Source: Flavobacteriaceae bacterium TMED48
Lineage (GTDB): Bacteria; Bacteroidota; Bacteroidia; Flavobacteriales; Flavobacteriaceae
NCBI GenBank assembly: GCA_002167945.1
Contig: NHDB01000002.1
Coordinates: 12,228-19,087, forward strand
Direction of reading: 5' to 3'
DNA length: 6,860 nt
Positions 1-6,860 of this stretch are shown here, piece by piece (position 1 is the first letter of the stretch; each line of letters begins with the position of its first letter). Below the pieces are notes generated by a model, which worked only from the letters and a program-made list of their open reading frames with translations, was not told where the DNA came from and did no database searches. The position numbers were made by a program, and so were the translations under genes.

Positions 1-1032
1 TTCAAGTCCTTTAGCAATCTCAAGCACAGGGTCATTAATTCCCAATTCTTGAAGGACCTCATCAGCAGCTTTTTTGATTATTCGAGCTCTAGGATCAAAG
101 TTTTTATAAACACGATGACCAAATCCCATCAAACGGAAAGGATCATTTTTGTCTTTGGCTTTTGCCATGTATTTTTTGGTATCTCCACCGTCAGCTTGTA
201 TGGCTTCAAGCATTTCTATCACTGCTTGGTTGGCACCTCCGTGAAGTGGTCCCCAAAGTGCTGAAATACCAGCAGATACTGAAGCGAAAAGTCCTGCGTG
301 TGACGAGCCTACAATACGAACTGTAGAGGTTGAACAGTTCTGCTCGTGATCTGCGTGTAAAATCAATAATTTGTTTAGTGCATTGACCAATACTGGACTG
401 GGCTCAAAATCTTGATGTGGTAATTTAAACATCATGTGAGCGACATTTTCAACATAAGACAGTGAAGTATTGGCATAATTCAAAGGCAGACCTTTTACCT
501 TACGATGCGTCCAGGAGGCAAGTATAGGAAATTTGGCCATCAACATAATAATGGCTTCACGCATATCTGCTTCGGATTCTATATCAACTGAATTCGGATT
601 AAATGTAATCAGGCCTGAAGTCAGAGAAGAAAGGACTCCCATTGGATGAGCTGCCTTTGGAAAACTTTTTAAGATTAACTTCAAATCTTCATCAACTAAT
701 GAATCTTCTCGAATTTCTTTATTCAATAAATCCAGCTCACTTTGAGTGGGTAATTCTCCAAAGATTAGCAAAAAGGCCACCTCTATAAAGCTTGATTTTT
801 CACATAAATCTTCTATGGAGTACCCTCGATATCTTAGGATTCCTTCTTCACCGTTTAAAAAAGTAACTCCACTTTTACAAGAACCTGTATTTTTATATCC
901 AGGGTCATAAGTAATTAAACCTGTTTGTGCTCTTAAGCTTTTTATATCAATACCTTTTTCATTCTCAGAACCTTCAACTAATGGAAACTCAAAGGTTTTA
1001 TCCTGATAGGTAAGTTTTACTGAATCACTCAT
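1..1032 (-). CDS. gltA: Citrate synthase, 3' end cut off by the window edge
   Basis: Condenses acetyl-CoA with oxaloacetate to form citrate, the first step of the TCA cycle, in the cytoplasm. I translated 344 residues from an ATG at 1030-1032; the frame is open to base 1, so the roughly 80-residue C-terminus lies outside. The start gives MSDSVKLTYQDKTFEFPLVEG, matching the N-terminal beta domain of Gram-negative type II (hexameric) citrate synthases, followed by DPGYKNTGSCKS and GILRYRGYSIEDL. Two of the three catalytic residues are visible: His264 in GPLHGGANQ and His306 in GFGHRVYKN (E. coli His264 and His305). The third, an Asp in a DFYSG-type motif, would lie beyond the edge. It is the last visible gene of the carA-eno-gltA group, 78 bases after eno. 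No frameshift or internal stop is seen. The identification is secure; the type II class and likely allosteric behaviour are inferred from the family. Confidence 0.97.
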   Translation of the reverse strand, partial: MSDSVKLTYQDKTFEFPLVEGSENEKGIDIKSLRAQTGLITYDPGYKNTGSCKSGVTFLNGEEGILRYRGYSIEDLCEKSSFIEVAFLLIFGELPTQSELDLLNKEIREDSLVDEDLKLILKSFPKAAHPMGVLSSLTSGLITFNPNSVDIESEADMREAIIMLMAKFPILASWTHRKVKGLPLNYANTSLSYVENVAHMMFKLPHQDFEPSPVLVNALNKLLILHADHEQNCSTSTVRIVGSSHAGLFASVSAGISALWGPLHGGANQAVIEMLEAIQADGGDTKKYMAKAKDKNDPFRLMGFGHRVYKNFDPRARIIKKAADEVLQELGINDPVLEIAKGLE

Positions 1033-1070
1033 TCTAAATCATCTTTATTTATTCAACTATCCTAACTGTA

Positions 1071-1100
1071 CTCAATAAAGTAGTGGGGCTATACTTTGAG
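1071..1100 (-). repeat. Imperfect inverted repeat between eno and gltA
   Basis: In the 78-base gap between the eno stop and the gltA start, AAAGTA (1077-1082) pairs with TACTTT (1092-1097) across a 9-base loop. CTC (1071-1073) pairs with GAG (1098-1100) once a three-base bulge (1074-1076) is allowed. In the minus-strand transcript the hairpin starts about 10 bases after the eno stop and ends about 38 bases before the gltA ATG. It is AT-rich and has no U-tract after it, so it is a poor intrinsic terminator. It could be a processing or stabilising stem, or chance pairing. Confidence 0.3.
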
Positions 1101-1110
1101 CTATCTTGTT

Positions 1111-2400
<1,290 letters not shown>

Positions 2401-2427
2401 TTAAATTAAAGTGGTTTTATTTGAATA

Positions 2428-3531
2428 TTATTGGTTTTCTAAAATTTCTTTGAATTGATCAAAAAGGTAAACTGAATCGTTTGTTCCCGGTCCTGCTTCA
2501 GGATGATACTGGACCGAAAAGCAGTTTTTGCCATTCAAACGCATCCCTGCAAGGGTTTGGTCATTTAAATGAATATGGGTAATCTCAACATCGGGATGCT
2601 TTTTAGCAGCTTCCATTTCTACCGCAAATCCGTGATTTTGTGATGTGATTTCTCCTTTACCGGTCAGTACATTCTTAACCGGGTGGTTAATTCCTCGATG
2701 ACCATTAAACATTTTAAAGGTTGGTATACCGTTAGCTAGTGCAATGATCTGGTGCCCTAGACATATTCCAAACAAGGGTTTGTCTGAATCAATGATTTGC
2801 TTTGCAACACGCTGAACTGATTCAAGCGGTTGGGGATCTCCTGGACCATTTGAAATAAAATATCCATCAGGATTCCAAGCAGCCATAGTTTCTAACGAAG
2901 TATTGTAAGGAAAAACTTTGACATACATATCTCTTGCAGCCATGTGCTTTAGGATATTGCGCTTAATTCCTAAATCTAAAGCTGCTATTTTAAAGCTTGC
3001 ATCCGGATCTCCATAGGTATAGGCCTCTTTAGTAGATACTTTAGATGCGAGCTCCAAACCTTCCATACTTGGAGCATTTTGCAATTCTTTTACTAACTCA
3101 TCTTCTCTTTCTACTTCCGTAGAAATTACAGCATTCATGGCGCCGTTTTTACGAATGTAGTTGACCAAAGCACGGGTATCAACATCTGAAATGGTCACTA
3201 ATTTATGCTTCTCGAGATAATCAAATAAAGACATTTCAGCAGCCGCTCTTGAATAAGAAAAACTAAAATCTTTACAAATAAGTCCAGAAATCGAAATTCG
3301 ATCCCATTGAGAATCGCTTTCTAGAAAGCCGTAGTTGCCAATATGGGTATTGGTCGTAACCATTATCTGACCAAAATATGAAGGATCGGTAAAGATTTCT
3401 TGGTAACCGGTCATACCAGTATTGAAACAAATCTCACCAAAAGCTGAACCTTCTATACCAATTGATTTACCGTAAAATTTAGTGCCGTCTGCTAAGAGCA
3501 CAAACGCTTTTTTTCTAGATTGATATTTCAT
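2428..3531 (-). CDS. carA: Carbamoyl-phosphate synthase small (glutaminase) subunit
   Basis: Hydrolyses glutamine and channels ammonia to the large subunit CarB, which makes carbamoyl phosphate for pyrimidine and arginine synthesis. The 367-residue protein has the N-terminal CPSase small-subunit domain (about 8-135; FNTGMTGYQEIFTDPSY at 36-52) and a C-terminal class I glutamine amidotransferase domain (about 180-362). The catalytic triad is Cys257 in FGICLGHQ with His343 and Glu345 in QYHPEAGPG; ISNGPGDP (226-233) and the HRGINHPV segment are also typical. The ATG at 3529-3531 gives MKYQSRKKAFVLLADGTKFYG, and residues 8-21 fit the conserved family start. No carB is in the window, so the partner must be encoded elsewhere. 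The gene starts only 23 bases beyond the U-tract of the rplQ terminator, so its transcription depends on read-through or a very close promoter. Confidence 0.98.
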   Translation of the reverse strand: MKYQSRKKAFVLLADGTKFYGKSIGIEGSAFGEICFNTGMTGYQEIFTDPSYFGQIMVTTNTHIGNYGFLESDSQWDRISISGLICKDFSFSYSRAAAEMSLFDYLEKHKLVTISDVDTRALVNYIRKNGAMNAVISTEVEREDELVKELQNAPSMEGLELASKVSTKEAYTYGDPDASFKIAALDLGIKRNILKHMAARDMYVKVFPYNTSLETMAAWNPDGYFISNGPGDPQPLESVQRVAKQIIDSDKPLFGICLGHQIIALANGIPTFKMFNGHRGINHPVKNVLTGKGEITSQNHGFAVEMEAAKKHPDVEITHIHLNDQTLAGMRLNGKNCFSVQYHPEAGPGTNDSVYLFDQFKEILENQ

Positions 3532-3554
3532 ATTAATTATTTACAAAATAAACC

Positions 3555-3588
3555 AAAAAAAAGGATAAACTAAAACGTTTATCCTTTT
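3555..3588 (-). terminator. Intrinsic terminator downstream of rplQ
   Basis: AAAAGGATAAAC (3559-3570) and GTTTATCCTTTT (3577-3588) form a perfect 12-base inverted repeat around the 6-base loop at 3571-3576. Read on the minus strand, the core stem (GGATAAAC with GTTTATCC) is followed at once by eight U residues (complement of 3555-3562), the standard intrinsic terminator layout. It begins 31 bases after the rplQ stop, so it closes the ribosomal-protein/rpoA operon. On the plus strand the arm is followed only by TTTTAAATTA, so it works less well in that direction, and there is no plus-strand gene to end. Confidence 0.88.
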
Positions 3589-3619
3589 AAATTACTGGGA
3601 ATTAAATAGTATTATGGAA

Positions 3620-4198
3620 TTATTCTCCATCTTTATTTTCTGATTCTTTCCCTTCGTTTTTTGGAGCTTCAGCTGGATTTTCAGGAGCCGCTGTTTCTAC
3701 CTGATCAACTTTTTCCTCTACTTCTTGAGCTTCAACTTTTTCTTTTTCCACTACTGCCTCTGCTGCTGGAGCTGTTGATTTAGATTTCCCTCCACGTCTT
3801 CTAGACTTTTTCTTGGCTTTTTCTTCGGTTTTATAAACCTCGTTAAAATCAACCAATTCAATCATTGCCATGTCAGCATTGTCACCCAGTCGATTCCCTA
3901 ATTTAATAATTCGGGTATAGCCTCCTGGACGGTCACCTACTTTAGATGCAACCTCTCTAAACAATTCTGATACTGCTGTTTTATCTCTTAAAGAAGAGAA
4001 AGACAAACGTCTGTTGTGAGTGGTGTCTGATTTTGATTTGGTAATGATAGGCTCAATAAACTGCTTTAGCGCTTTTGCTTTAGTTACCGTTGTATTGATT
4101 CTCTTATGCTCAATCAATGAACAGGCCATATTGGCTAGCATTGATTTTCTGTGGGCGGTCTTTCTACCCAAATGAATTACTTTTTTTCCGTGTCTCAT
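3620..4198 (-). CDS. rplQ: 50S ribosomal protein L17 (bL17) with long charged C-terminal tail
   Basis: Large-subunit protein located near the peptide exit tunnel. Residues 1 to about 122 are the conserved L17 fold: [20 protein letters not shown] at the start, then [21 protein letters not shown] (26-46 region) and a basic segment with [19 protein letters not shown] (88-106). The protein is 192 residues, against about 120-130 in E. coli and B. subtilis. The extra 65-70 residues are low in complexity: first a basic run ([12 protein letters not shown], 129-140), then an Ala/Glu/Lys/Val-rich acidic part to the end. Extended L17 proteins are known in Bacteroidota, so this is probably genuine and not read-through, and the terminator follows at the expected distance. 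It is last in the rpsM-rpsK-rpsD-rpoA-rplQ operon, 22 bases after rpoA. AAGGA lies just upstream of the ATG but too close for a normal Shine-Dalgarno spacing. Confidence 0.97.
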   Translation of the reverse strand: MRHGKKVIHLGRKTAHRKSMLANMACSLIEHKRINTTVTKAKALKQFIEPIITKSKSDTTHNRRLSFSSLRDKTAVSELFREVASKVGDRPGGYTRIIKLGNRLGDNADMAMIELVDFNEVYKTEEKAKKKSRRRGGKSKSTAPAAEAVVEKEKVEAQEVEEKVDQVETAAPENPAEAPKNEGKESENKDGE

Positions 4199-4220
4199 TT
4201 TCCTTACTTAAAAATGTGGA

Positions 4221-5213
4221 TTAATCTTTATCTAACTTGTACTTCGCTAAGTCCATTCCAAATGAAAGGCCTTTGAGAACAACGAGTTCTTCTAATTCTG
4301 TCAACGATTTTTTACCAAAGTTTCTAAACTTCATCAGATCGTTTTTGTTATACGAAACTAAATCGCCAAGAGTATCAACTTCTGCCGCTTTTAAACAGTT
4401 TAAAGCACGGACGGAAAGGTCCATATCTACCAATTTAGTTTTTAGCAATTGACGCATATGCAATGATTCCTCATCGTAGGTTTCGGCTTGAGCTATTTCG
4501 TCAGCTTCTAGAGTGATGCGCTCATCAGAGAACAATAAGAAATGGTGAATTAGCGTTTTGGCTGCTTCGGTCAGGGCGTCTTTAGGATGAATAGATCCGT
4601 CTGTGATTACCTCGAATATTAATTTTTCGTAATCAGTTTTTTGCTCTACACGAAAGTTTTCTATGCTGTATTTTACATTCTTTACAGGAGTAAAAATAGA
4701 ATCGATGGCAATTACACCAACCTCAGCATTCGTCTTTTTATTTTCTTCTGCAGGAACATATCCTCTTCCTTTTTCGATGGTAATTTCCATATTCATTTGC
4801 ACATCTTTTCCAAGATTACAAACGACCAGGTCAGGATTTAAAACTTGAAATCCAGAAATAAATTTCTGAAAGTCTGCAGCTTTGAGTTGTTCTTGACCTC
4901 CTATAGAAAGAGTTACTTTTTCTTCTTCGATTTCGTCGATCTGACGCTTAAACCGAATTTGTTTCAGGTTCAAAATAATCTCTGTAACATCTTCCACTAC
5001 TCCAGGAATGGTAGAAAACTCATGCTCGACGTTTTCAAGCTTAACAGAAGTTATTGCAAAGCCTTCTAGTGAGGATAATAATACACGTCTGAGTGCATTT
5101 CCTACTGTAAGACCGTATCCAGGTTCTAAAGGACGAAATTCAAATTTGCCTTCGAACTCTGAGGAGTCGATCATAATAACTTTATCCGGTTTTTGAAAAT
5201 TCAGTATTGCCAT
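4221..5213 (-). CDS. rpoA: DNA-directed RNA polymerase subunit alpha
   Basis: The alpha subunit dimerises to start RNA polymerase assembly and contacts promoters and activators. The 330-residue protein is of normal length. The N-terminal domain (about 1-235) includes [21 protein letters not shown] (28-48), where Arg43 matches the assembly residue Arg45 of E. coli. A linker rich in Glu and Ala (about 236-250) leads to the C-terminal domain (about 255-325). That domain keeps the DNA minor-groove contacts: Arg269 and Asn272 in VRALNCLKA, and Gly300, Lys302 and Ser303 in FGKKSLTE, matching E. coli Arg265, Asn268, Gly296, Lys298 and Ser299. UP-element recognition should therefore be possible. It lies 17 bases after rpsD and 22 before rplQ. 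Several open frames on the opposite strand are shadows of this gene. Confidence 0.99.
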   Translation of the reverse strand: MAILNFQKPDKVIMIDSSEFEGKFEFRPLEPGYGLTVGNALRRVLLSSLEGFAITSVKLENVEHEFSTIPGVVEDVTEIILNLKQIRFKRQIDEIEEEKVTLSIGGQEQLKAADFQKFISGFQVLNPDLVVCNLGKDVQMNMEITIEKGRGYVPAEENKKTNAEVGVIAIDSIFTPVKNVKYSIENFRVEQKTDYEKLIFEVITDGSIHPKDALTEAAKTLIHHFLLFSDERITLEADEIAQAETYDEESLHMRQLLKTKLVDMDLSVRALNCLKAAEVDTLGDLVSYNKNDLMKFRNFGKKSLTELEELVVLKGLSFGMDLAKYKLDKD

Positions 5214-5230
5214 AATTTGCTTCCGTTTGC

Positions 5231-5836
5231 TTATTTAGAGTATAATTCTACGATTAATTGTTCCTTGATATTCTCAGGAATTTGAAGTCGTTCAGGAACA
5301 TTTACATAAGTTCCTTGAAGCTGATCACTATTCCAGCTTAACCATTCGTAAACAGAAGAGTCTTTCGCTTTTGCTTCAACTATAATGTTTAAAGATTTTG
5401 ATTTTTCTCTAACACCCACGACGTCTCCCGCTTTTACTTGGTAAGAGGGTATATTAACGATAGAACCGTTTACGGTAATGTGTCGGTGAGAAACCAGCTG
5501 ACGTGCACCGCTTCTTGAAGGTGAAAGACCAAATCTGTAAACTACATTATCCAATCTAGATTCACACAGTTGAAGCAATACTTCACCTGTTACGCCTTTA
5601 CTTCTACTTGCTTTTTCAAAAAGGTTGCGGAACTGACGTTCTAGGATGCCGTAAGTAAACTTTGCTTTTTGCTTCTCCATAAGCTGAACAGCGTATTCAG
5701 ATTTTTTACCTCTTCGTCTCGCGTTTCCGTGCTGTCCTGGAGGATAATTTCTTTTTTCGAAGGATTTGTCTTCTCCGAAGATGGGCTCGCCAAATTTTCG
5801 AGCAATTTTTGTTTTTGGACCAGTATATCTTGCCAT
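5231..5836 (-). CDS. rpsD: 30S ribosomal protein S4 (uS4), zinc-free form
   Basis: Primary 16S rRNA-binding protein that nucleates assembly of the 30S body and contributes to decoding accuracy. The 201-residue product starts [20 protein letters not shown] and contains [21 protein letters not shown] (31-51) and the RNA-binding S4 domain at about 92-156, including [20 protein letters not shown] (94-113). The only Cys is Cys91, so the N-terminal zinc-binding Cys cluster of 'C+' S4 proteins is absent. The ATG at 5834-5836 gives the conserved start; an overlapping reading frame at 5641-5877 is not a gene. In E. coli, S4 represses translation of its operon, and in Bacillus it acts on its own leader. 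The 79-base gap upstream, unusual in so tight a cluster, holds a possible hairpin that could play that role here; this is inference. Confidence 0.98.
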   Translation of the reverse strand: MARYTGPKTKIARKFGEPIFGEDKSFEKRNYPPGQHGNARRRGKKSEYAVQLMEKQKAKFTYGILERQFRNLFEKASRSKGVTGEVLLQLCESRLDNVVYRFGLSPSRSGARQLVSHRHITVNGSIVNIPSYQVKAGDVVGVREKSKSLNIIVEAKAKDSSVYEWLSWNSDQLQGTYVNVPERLQIPENIKEQLIVELYSK

Positions 5837-5853
5837 AATTGGGTTTTTTTGAA

Positions 5854-5900
5854 CAGAGAGCTATGAATTAAGGTCACTTCCTTCGATAGCTAGTAAACTG
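5854..5900 (-). promoter_or_regulatory. Possible structured leader ahead of rpsD
   Basis: Within the 79-base rpsK-rpsD gap, AGCTAT (5859-5864) pairs with ATAGCT (5886-5891). Inside it AAGG (5870-5873) pairs with CCTT (5880-5883) around a six-base loop, and outside it CAG (5854-5856) can pair with CTG (5898-5900). In the minus-strand transcript this nested stem ends 17 bases before the rpsD ATG, with an A-rich single-stranded stretch between. The position suggests a translational control site, perhaps for S4 itself. Stems are short and AT-rich, so chance pairing is not excluded. Confidence 0.3.
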
Positions 5901-5915
5901 CTCTTGATATTAATA

Positions 5916-6299
5916 TTAAACTCTTCTTCGTTTGGGGGGTCTACAACCGTTATGAGGTAGTGGAGTCACATCGATGATTTCCATAACTTCTATACCGTTG
6001 TTGTGTAATGTTCTGATTGCCGATTCACGACCATTTCCTGGTCCTTTGACATACACTTTCACTTTGCGTAAGCCAGCCTCTTGAGCTGTCTTAGCACAGT
6101 CTTCTGCGGCGGTTTGTGCTGCGTAAGGTGTATTCTTCTTAGATCCTCTGAATCCCATCTTACCAGCAGAAGACCAAGAAATAACTTCGCCTTTTGTGTT
6201 GGTAAGAGAAATGATGATGTTATTGAAAGAAGCAGTTACATGCGCTTCCCCAATGGATTCAACAATTACTTTTCGTTTTTTTCCTGCTGTTTTAGCCAT
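5916..6299 (-). CDS. rpsK: 30S ribosomal protein S11 (uS11)
   Basis: Sits on the 30S platform, where it contacts 16S rRNA near the mRNA exit and E-site region. The 127-residue product is of normal length. It shows [20 protein letters not shown] (20-39), [20 protein letters not shown] (43-62), [17 protein letters not shown] (82-98) and the S11 signature [18 protein letters not shown] at the C-terminus. The Asn117-Gly118 pair matches the site where E. coli S11 carries isoaspartate, so the same modification is possible but cannot be seen in DNA. The ATG at 6297-6299 follows the rpsM stop by 12 bases, so translational coupling is plausible. The 79-base gap after it is the longest inside the ribosomal block. 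Confidence 0.98.
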   Translation of the reverse strand: MAKTAGKKRKVIVESIGEAHVTASFNNIIISLTNTKGEVISWSSAGKMGFRGSKKNTPYAAQTAAEDCAKTAQEAGLRKVKVYVKGPGNGRESAIRTLHNNGIEVMEIIDVTPLPHNGCRPPKRRRV

Positions 6300-6311
6300 A
6301 ATTACAAACTA

Positions 6312-6686
6312 TTATTTAGTTGCTTTCTTTTTATTTGCTACCGTCTTACGTTTCCCTTTTCTAGTACGCGAGTTATTTTTTGTTCGCTGTCCACGTAAGG
6401 GCAATCCCGATCTGTGACGGATTCCTCTGTAGCATCCAATATCCATCAAACGTTTGATATTGAGTTGTACTTCTGAACGTAGTTCCCCTTCAATTTTAAA
6501 AGAGCTTACTGCTTCACGGATACGTCCTGTCTCATCATCCGTCCAATCGGATACCTTTTTGTTTTCATCTACTTTAGCCGTTTCCAAAATACTTTGTGCA
6601 CGACTTCTACCGATACCGAAAATATAGGTAAGAGCGATAACGCCTCTTTTTTGCTTTGGAATGTCTACTCCTGATATTCTAGCCAT
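6312..6686 (-). CDS. rpsM: 30S ribosomal protein S13 (uS13)
   Basis: Located in the 30S head, where it makes bridges to the 50S subunit and touches P-site tRNA through its basic tail. The 124-residue product starts [20 protein letters not shown] and has the helix-two-turn-helix region [14 protein letters not shown] (21-34). The signature [20 protein letters not shown] (82-101) is followed by [15 protein letters not shown] and a Lys-rich end. It starts only two bases after the rpmJ stop, so translation of the two is probably coupled. In E. coli the S4 regulatory pseudoknot lies at the start of rpsM; here there is no room for such a leader, which makes the gap ahead of rpsD the more likely place for any S4 control. 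Confidence 0.98.
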   Translation of the reverse strand: MARISGVDIPKQKRGVIALTYIFGIGRSRAQSILETAKVDENKKVSDWTDDETGRIREAVSSFKIEGELRSEVQLNIKRLMDIGCYRGIRHRSGLPLRGQRTKNNSRTRKGKRKTVANKKKATK

Positions 6687-6688
6687 AA

Positions 6689-6805
6689 TTAACCTTGTCT
6701 TTGTTTGAATCTAGGATTTTTTTTGTTGATCACGTACAAGCGACCTTTTCGTCGTACGATTTTGCAGTCTGCGCTGCGTTTTTTTAATGATGCTCTTACT
6801 TTCAT
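6689..6805 (-). CDS. rpmJ: 50S ribosomal protein L36 (bL36), zinc-free form
   Basis: Smallest protein of the 50S subunit, bound to 23S rRNA. The gene encodes 38 residues: it begins [20 protein letters not shown], continues [18 protein letters not shown], and stops at TAA (6689-6691). In zinc-binding L36 proteins the ligands are Cys11, Cys14, Cys27 and His33. Here they are Ser11, Cys14, Asn27 and Phe33, so only Cys14 remains and zinc binding is very unlikely. The strongly basic composition and the KQRQG ending are diagnostic despite the short length. It begins 16 bases after infA and ends two bases before rpsM, the usual infA-rpmJ-rpsM order. Confidence 0.97.
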   Translation of the reverse strand: MKVRASLKKRSADCKIVRRKGRLYVINKKNPRFKQRQG

Positions 6806-6821
6806 AACTATGAATTATATT

Positions 6822-6860
6822 TTAAAATCTAAAAGTGATCCTCGCTTTTGTTAAATCGTA
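6822..6860 (-). CDS. infA: Translation initiation factor IF-1, last 12 codons only
   Basis: IF-1 binds the 30S A site and, with IF-2 and IF-3, guides start-codon selection. Only the C-terminus is present: the minus strand from 6860 reads YDLTKARITFRF and then TAA (6822-6824). This matches the end of the IF-1 S1-like OB fold, where the usual form is YDLTKGRITYR or close. The position directly before rpmJ, 16 bases away, is the standard place for infA. The identification rests on 12 residues plus synteny, and the rest of the gene lies beyond the window. Confidence 0.9.
   Translation of the reverse strand, partial: YDLTKARITFRF

Noticed and set aside
49..264. Plus-strand 71-codon frame near the window start.
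   Set aside because: It lies inside gltA on the opposite strand, where the minus frame encodes both catalytic His motifs.
1033..1076. Possible gltA promoter: TTG followed by TAGTTGAA on the minus strand.
   Set aside because: The -7-like element matches poorly and the spacing is about 13 bases, too short for the usual -33/-7 arrangement.
1092..1098. TACTTTG on the plus strand, similar to the Bacteroidota -7 promoter element.
   Set aside because: It is one base short of TAnnTTTG and faces away from gltA, and no plus-strand gene lies downstream.
4199..4205. AAGGA just before the rplQ ATG as a Shine-Dalgarno site.
   Set aside because: It ends only two bases before the ATG, too close for anti-Shine-Dalgarno pairing, and the neighbouring genes lack such motifs.
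4237..5196. Several plus-strand open frames of 60-75 codons (for example 4237-4452, 4641-4841, 4845-5069, 5008-5196).
   Set aside because: They lie wholly antisense to rpoA, overlap one another, and their translations resemble no known protein. They are shadows of the real gene.
5641..5877. Minus-strand 78-codon frame covering the rpsD leader and 5' end.
   Set aside because: It is a different frame of rpsD; its product has no recognisable features, while the rpsD frame gives a complete S4.
6081..6417. Plus-strand open frames of 105 and 73 codons antisense to rpsK and rpsM.
   Set aside because: Both sense genes are certain ribosomal proteins, and the antisense products are Phe/Ser/Cys-rich with no family signature.

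Overview
This window is a core, essential stretch of an AT-rich Bacteroidota chromosome, most likely from the order Flavobacteriales. The assignment rests on four things: the gene order infA-rpmJ-rpsM-rpsK-rpsD-rpoA-rplQ followed directly by carA, eno and gltA; protein sequences of Bacteroidota type, such as the zinc-free 38-residue L36 and the long-tailed L17; translation starts without a Shine-Dalgarno motif; and TAA at every stop that can be seen among the checked genes. I cannot name a genus from the sequence alone.

All ten genes lie on the minus strand, so transcription runs from high to low coordinates. In that order the window holds: the last 12 codons of infA (6822-6860), rpmJ (6689-6805), rpsM (6312-6686), rpsK (5916-6299), rpsD (5231-5836), rpoA (4221-5213), rplQ (3620-4198), a strong intrinsic terminator (3555-3588), carA (2428-3531), eno (1111-2394), and gltA (1-1032), whose 3' end is cut off by the window edge.

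The first block is the 'alpha operon' plus the end of the preceding spc-type cluster. It makes initiation factor IF-1, ribosomal proteins bL36, uS13, uS11 and uS4, the RNA polymerase alpha subunit, and bL17, joining ribosome and RNA polymerase synthesis in one transcription unit. The second block, beyond the terminator, is metabolic: the glutamine-hydrolysing subunit of carbamoyl-phosphate synthetase (pyrimidine and arginine supply), enolase (glycolysis) and citrate synthase (entry to the TCA cycle).

Genes are tightly packed, with gaps of 2 to 88 bases, and no gene-free stretch approaches 300 bases. The three longest gaps all hold possible RNA structure: a terminator between rplQ and carA, a nested hairpin ahead of rpsD, and an imperfect inverted repeat between eno and gltA. 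I see no mobile element, CRISPR array, tRNA, rRNA, phage gene or defence system, and nothing that amounts to a new biological system. The points worth a second look are modest ones: regulation at the terminator/carA junction, the rpsD leader, a repeated start-codon context, and lineage-specific protein features.
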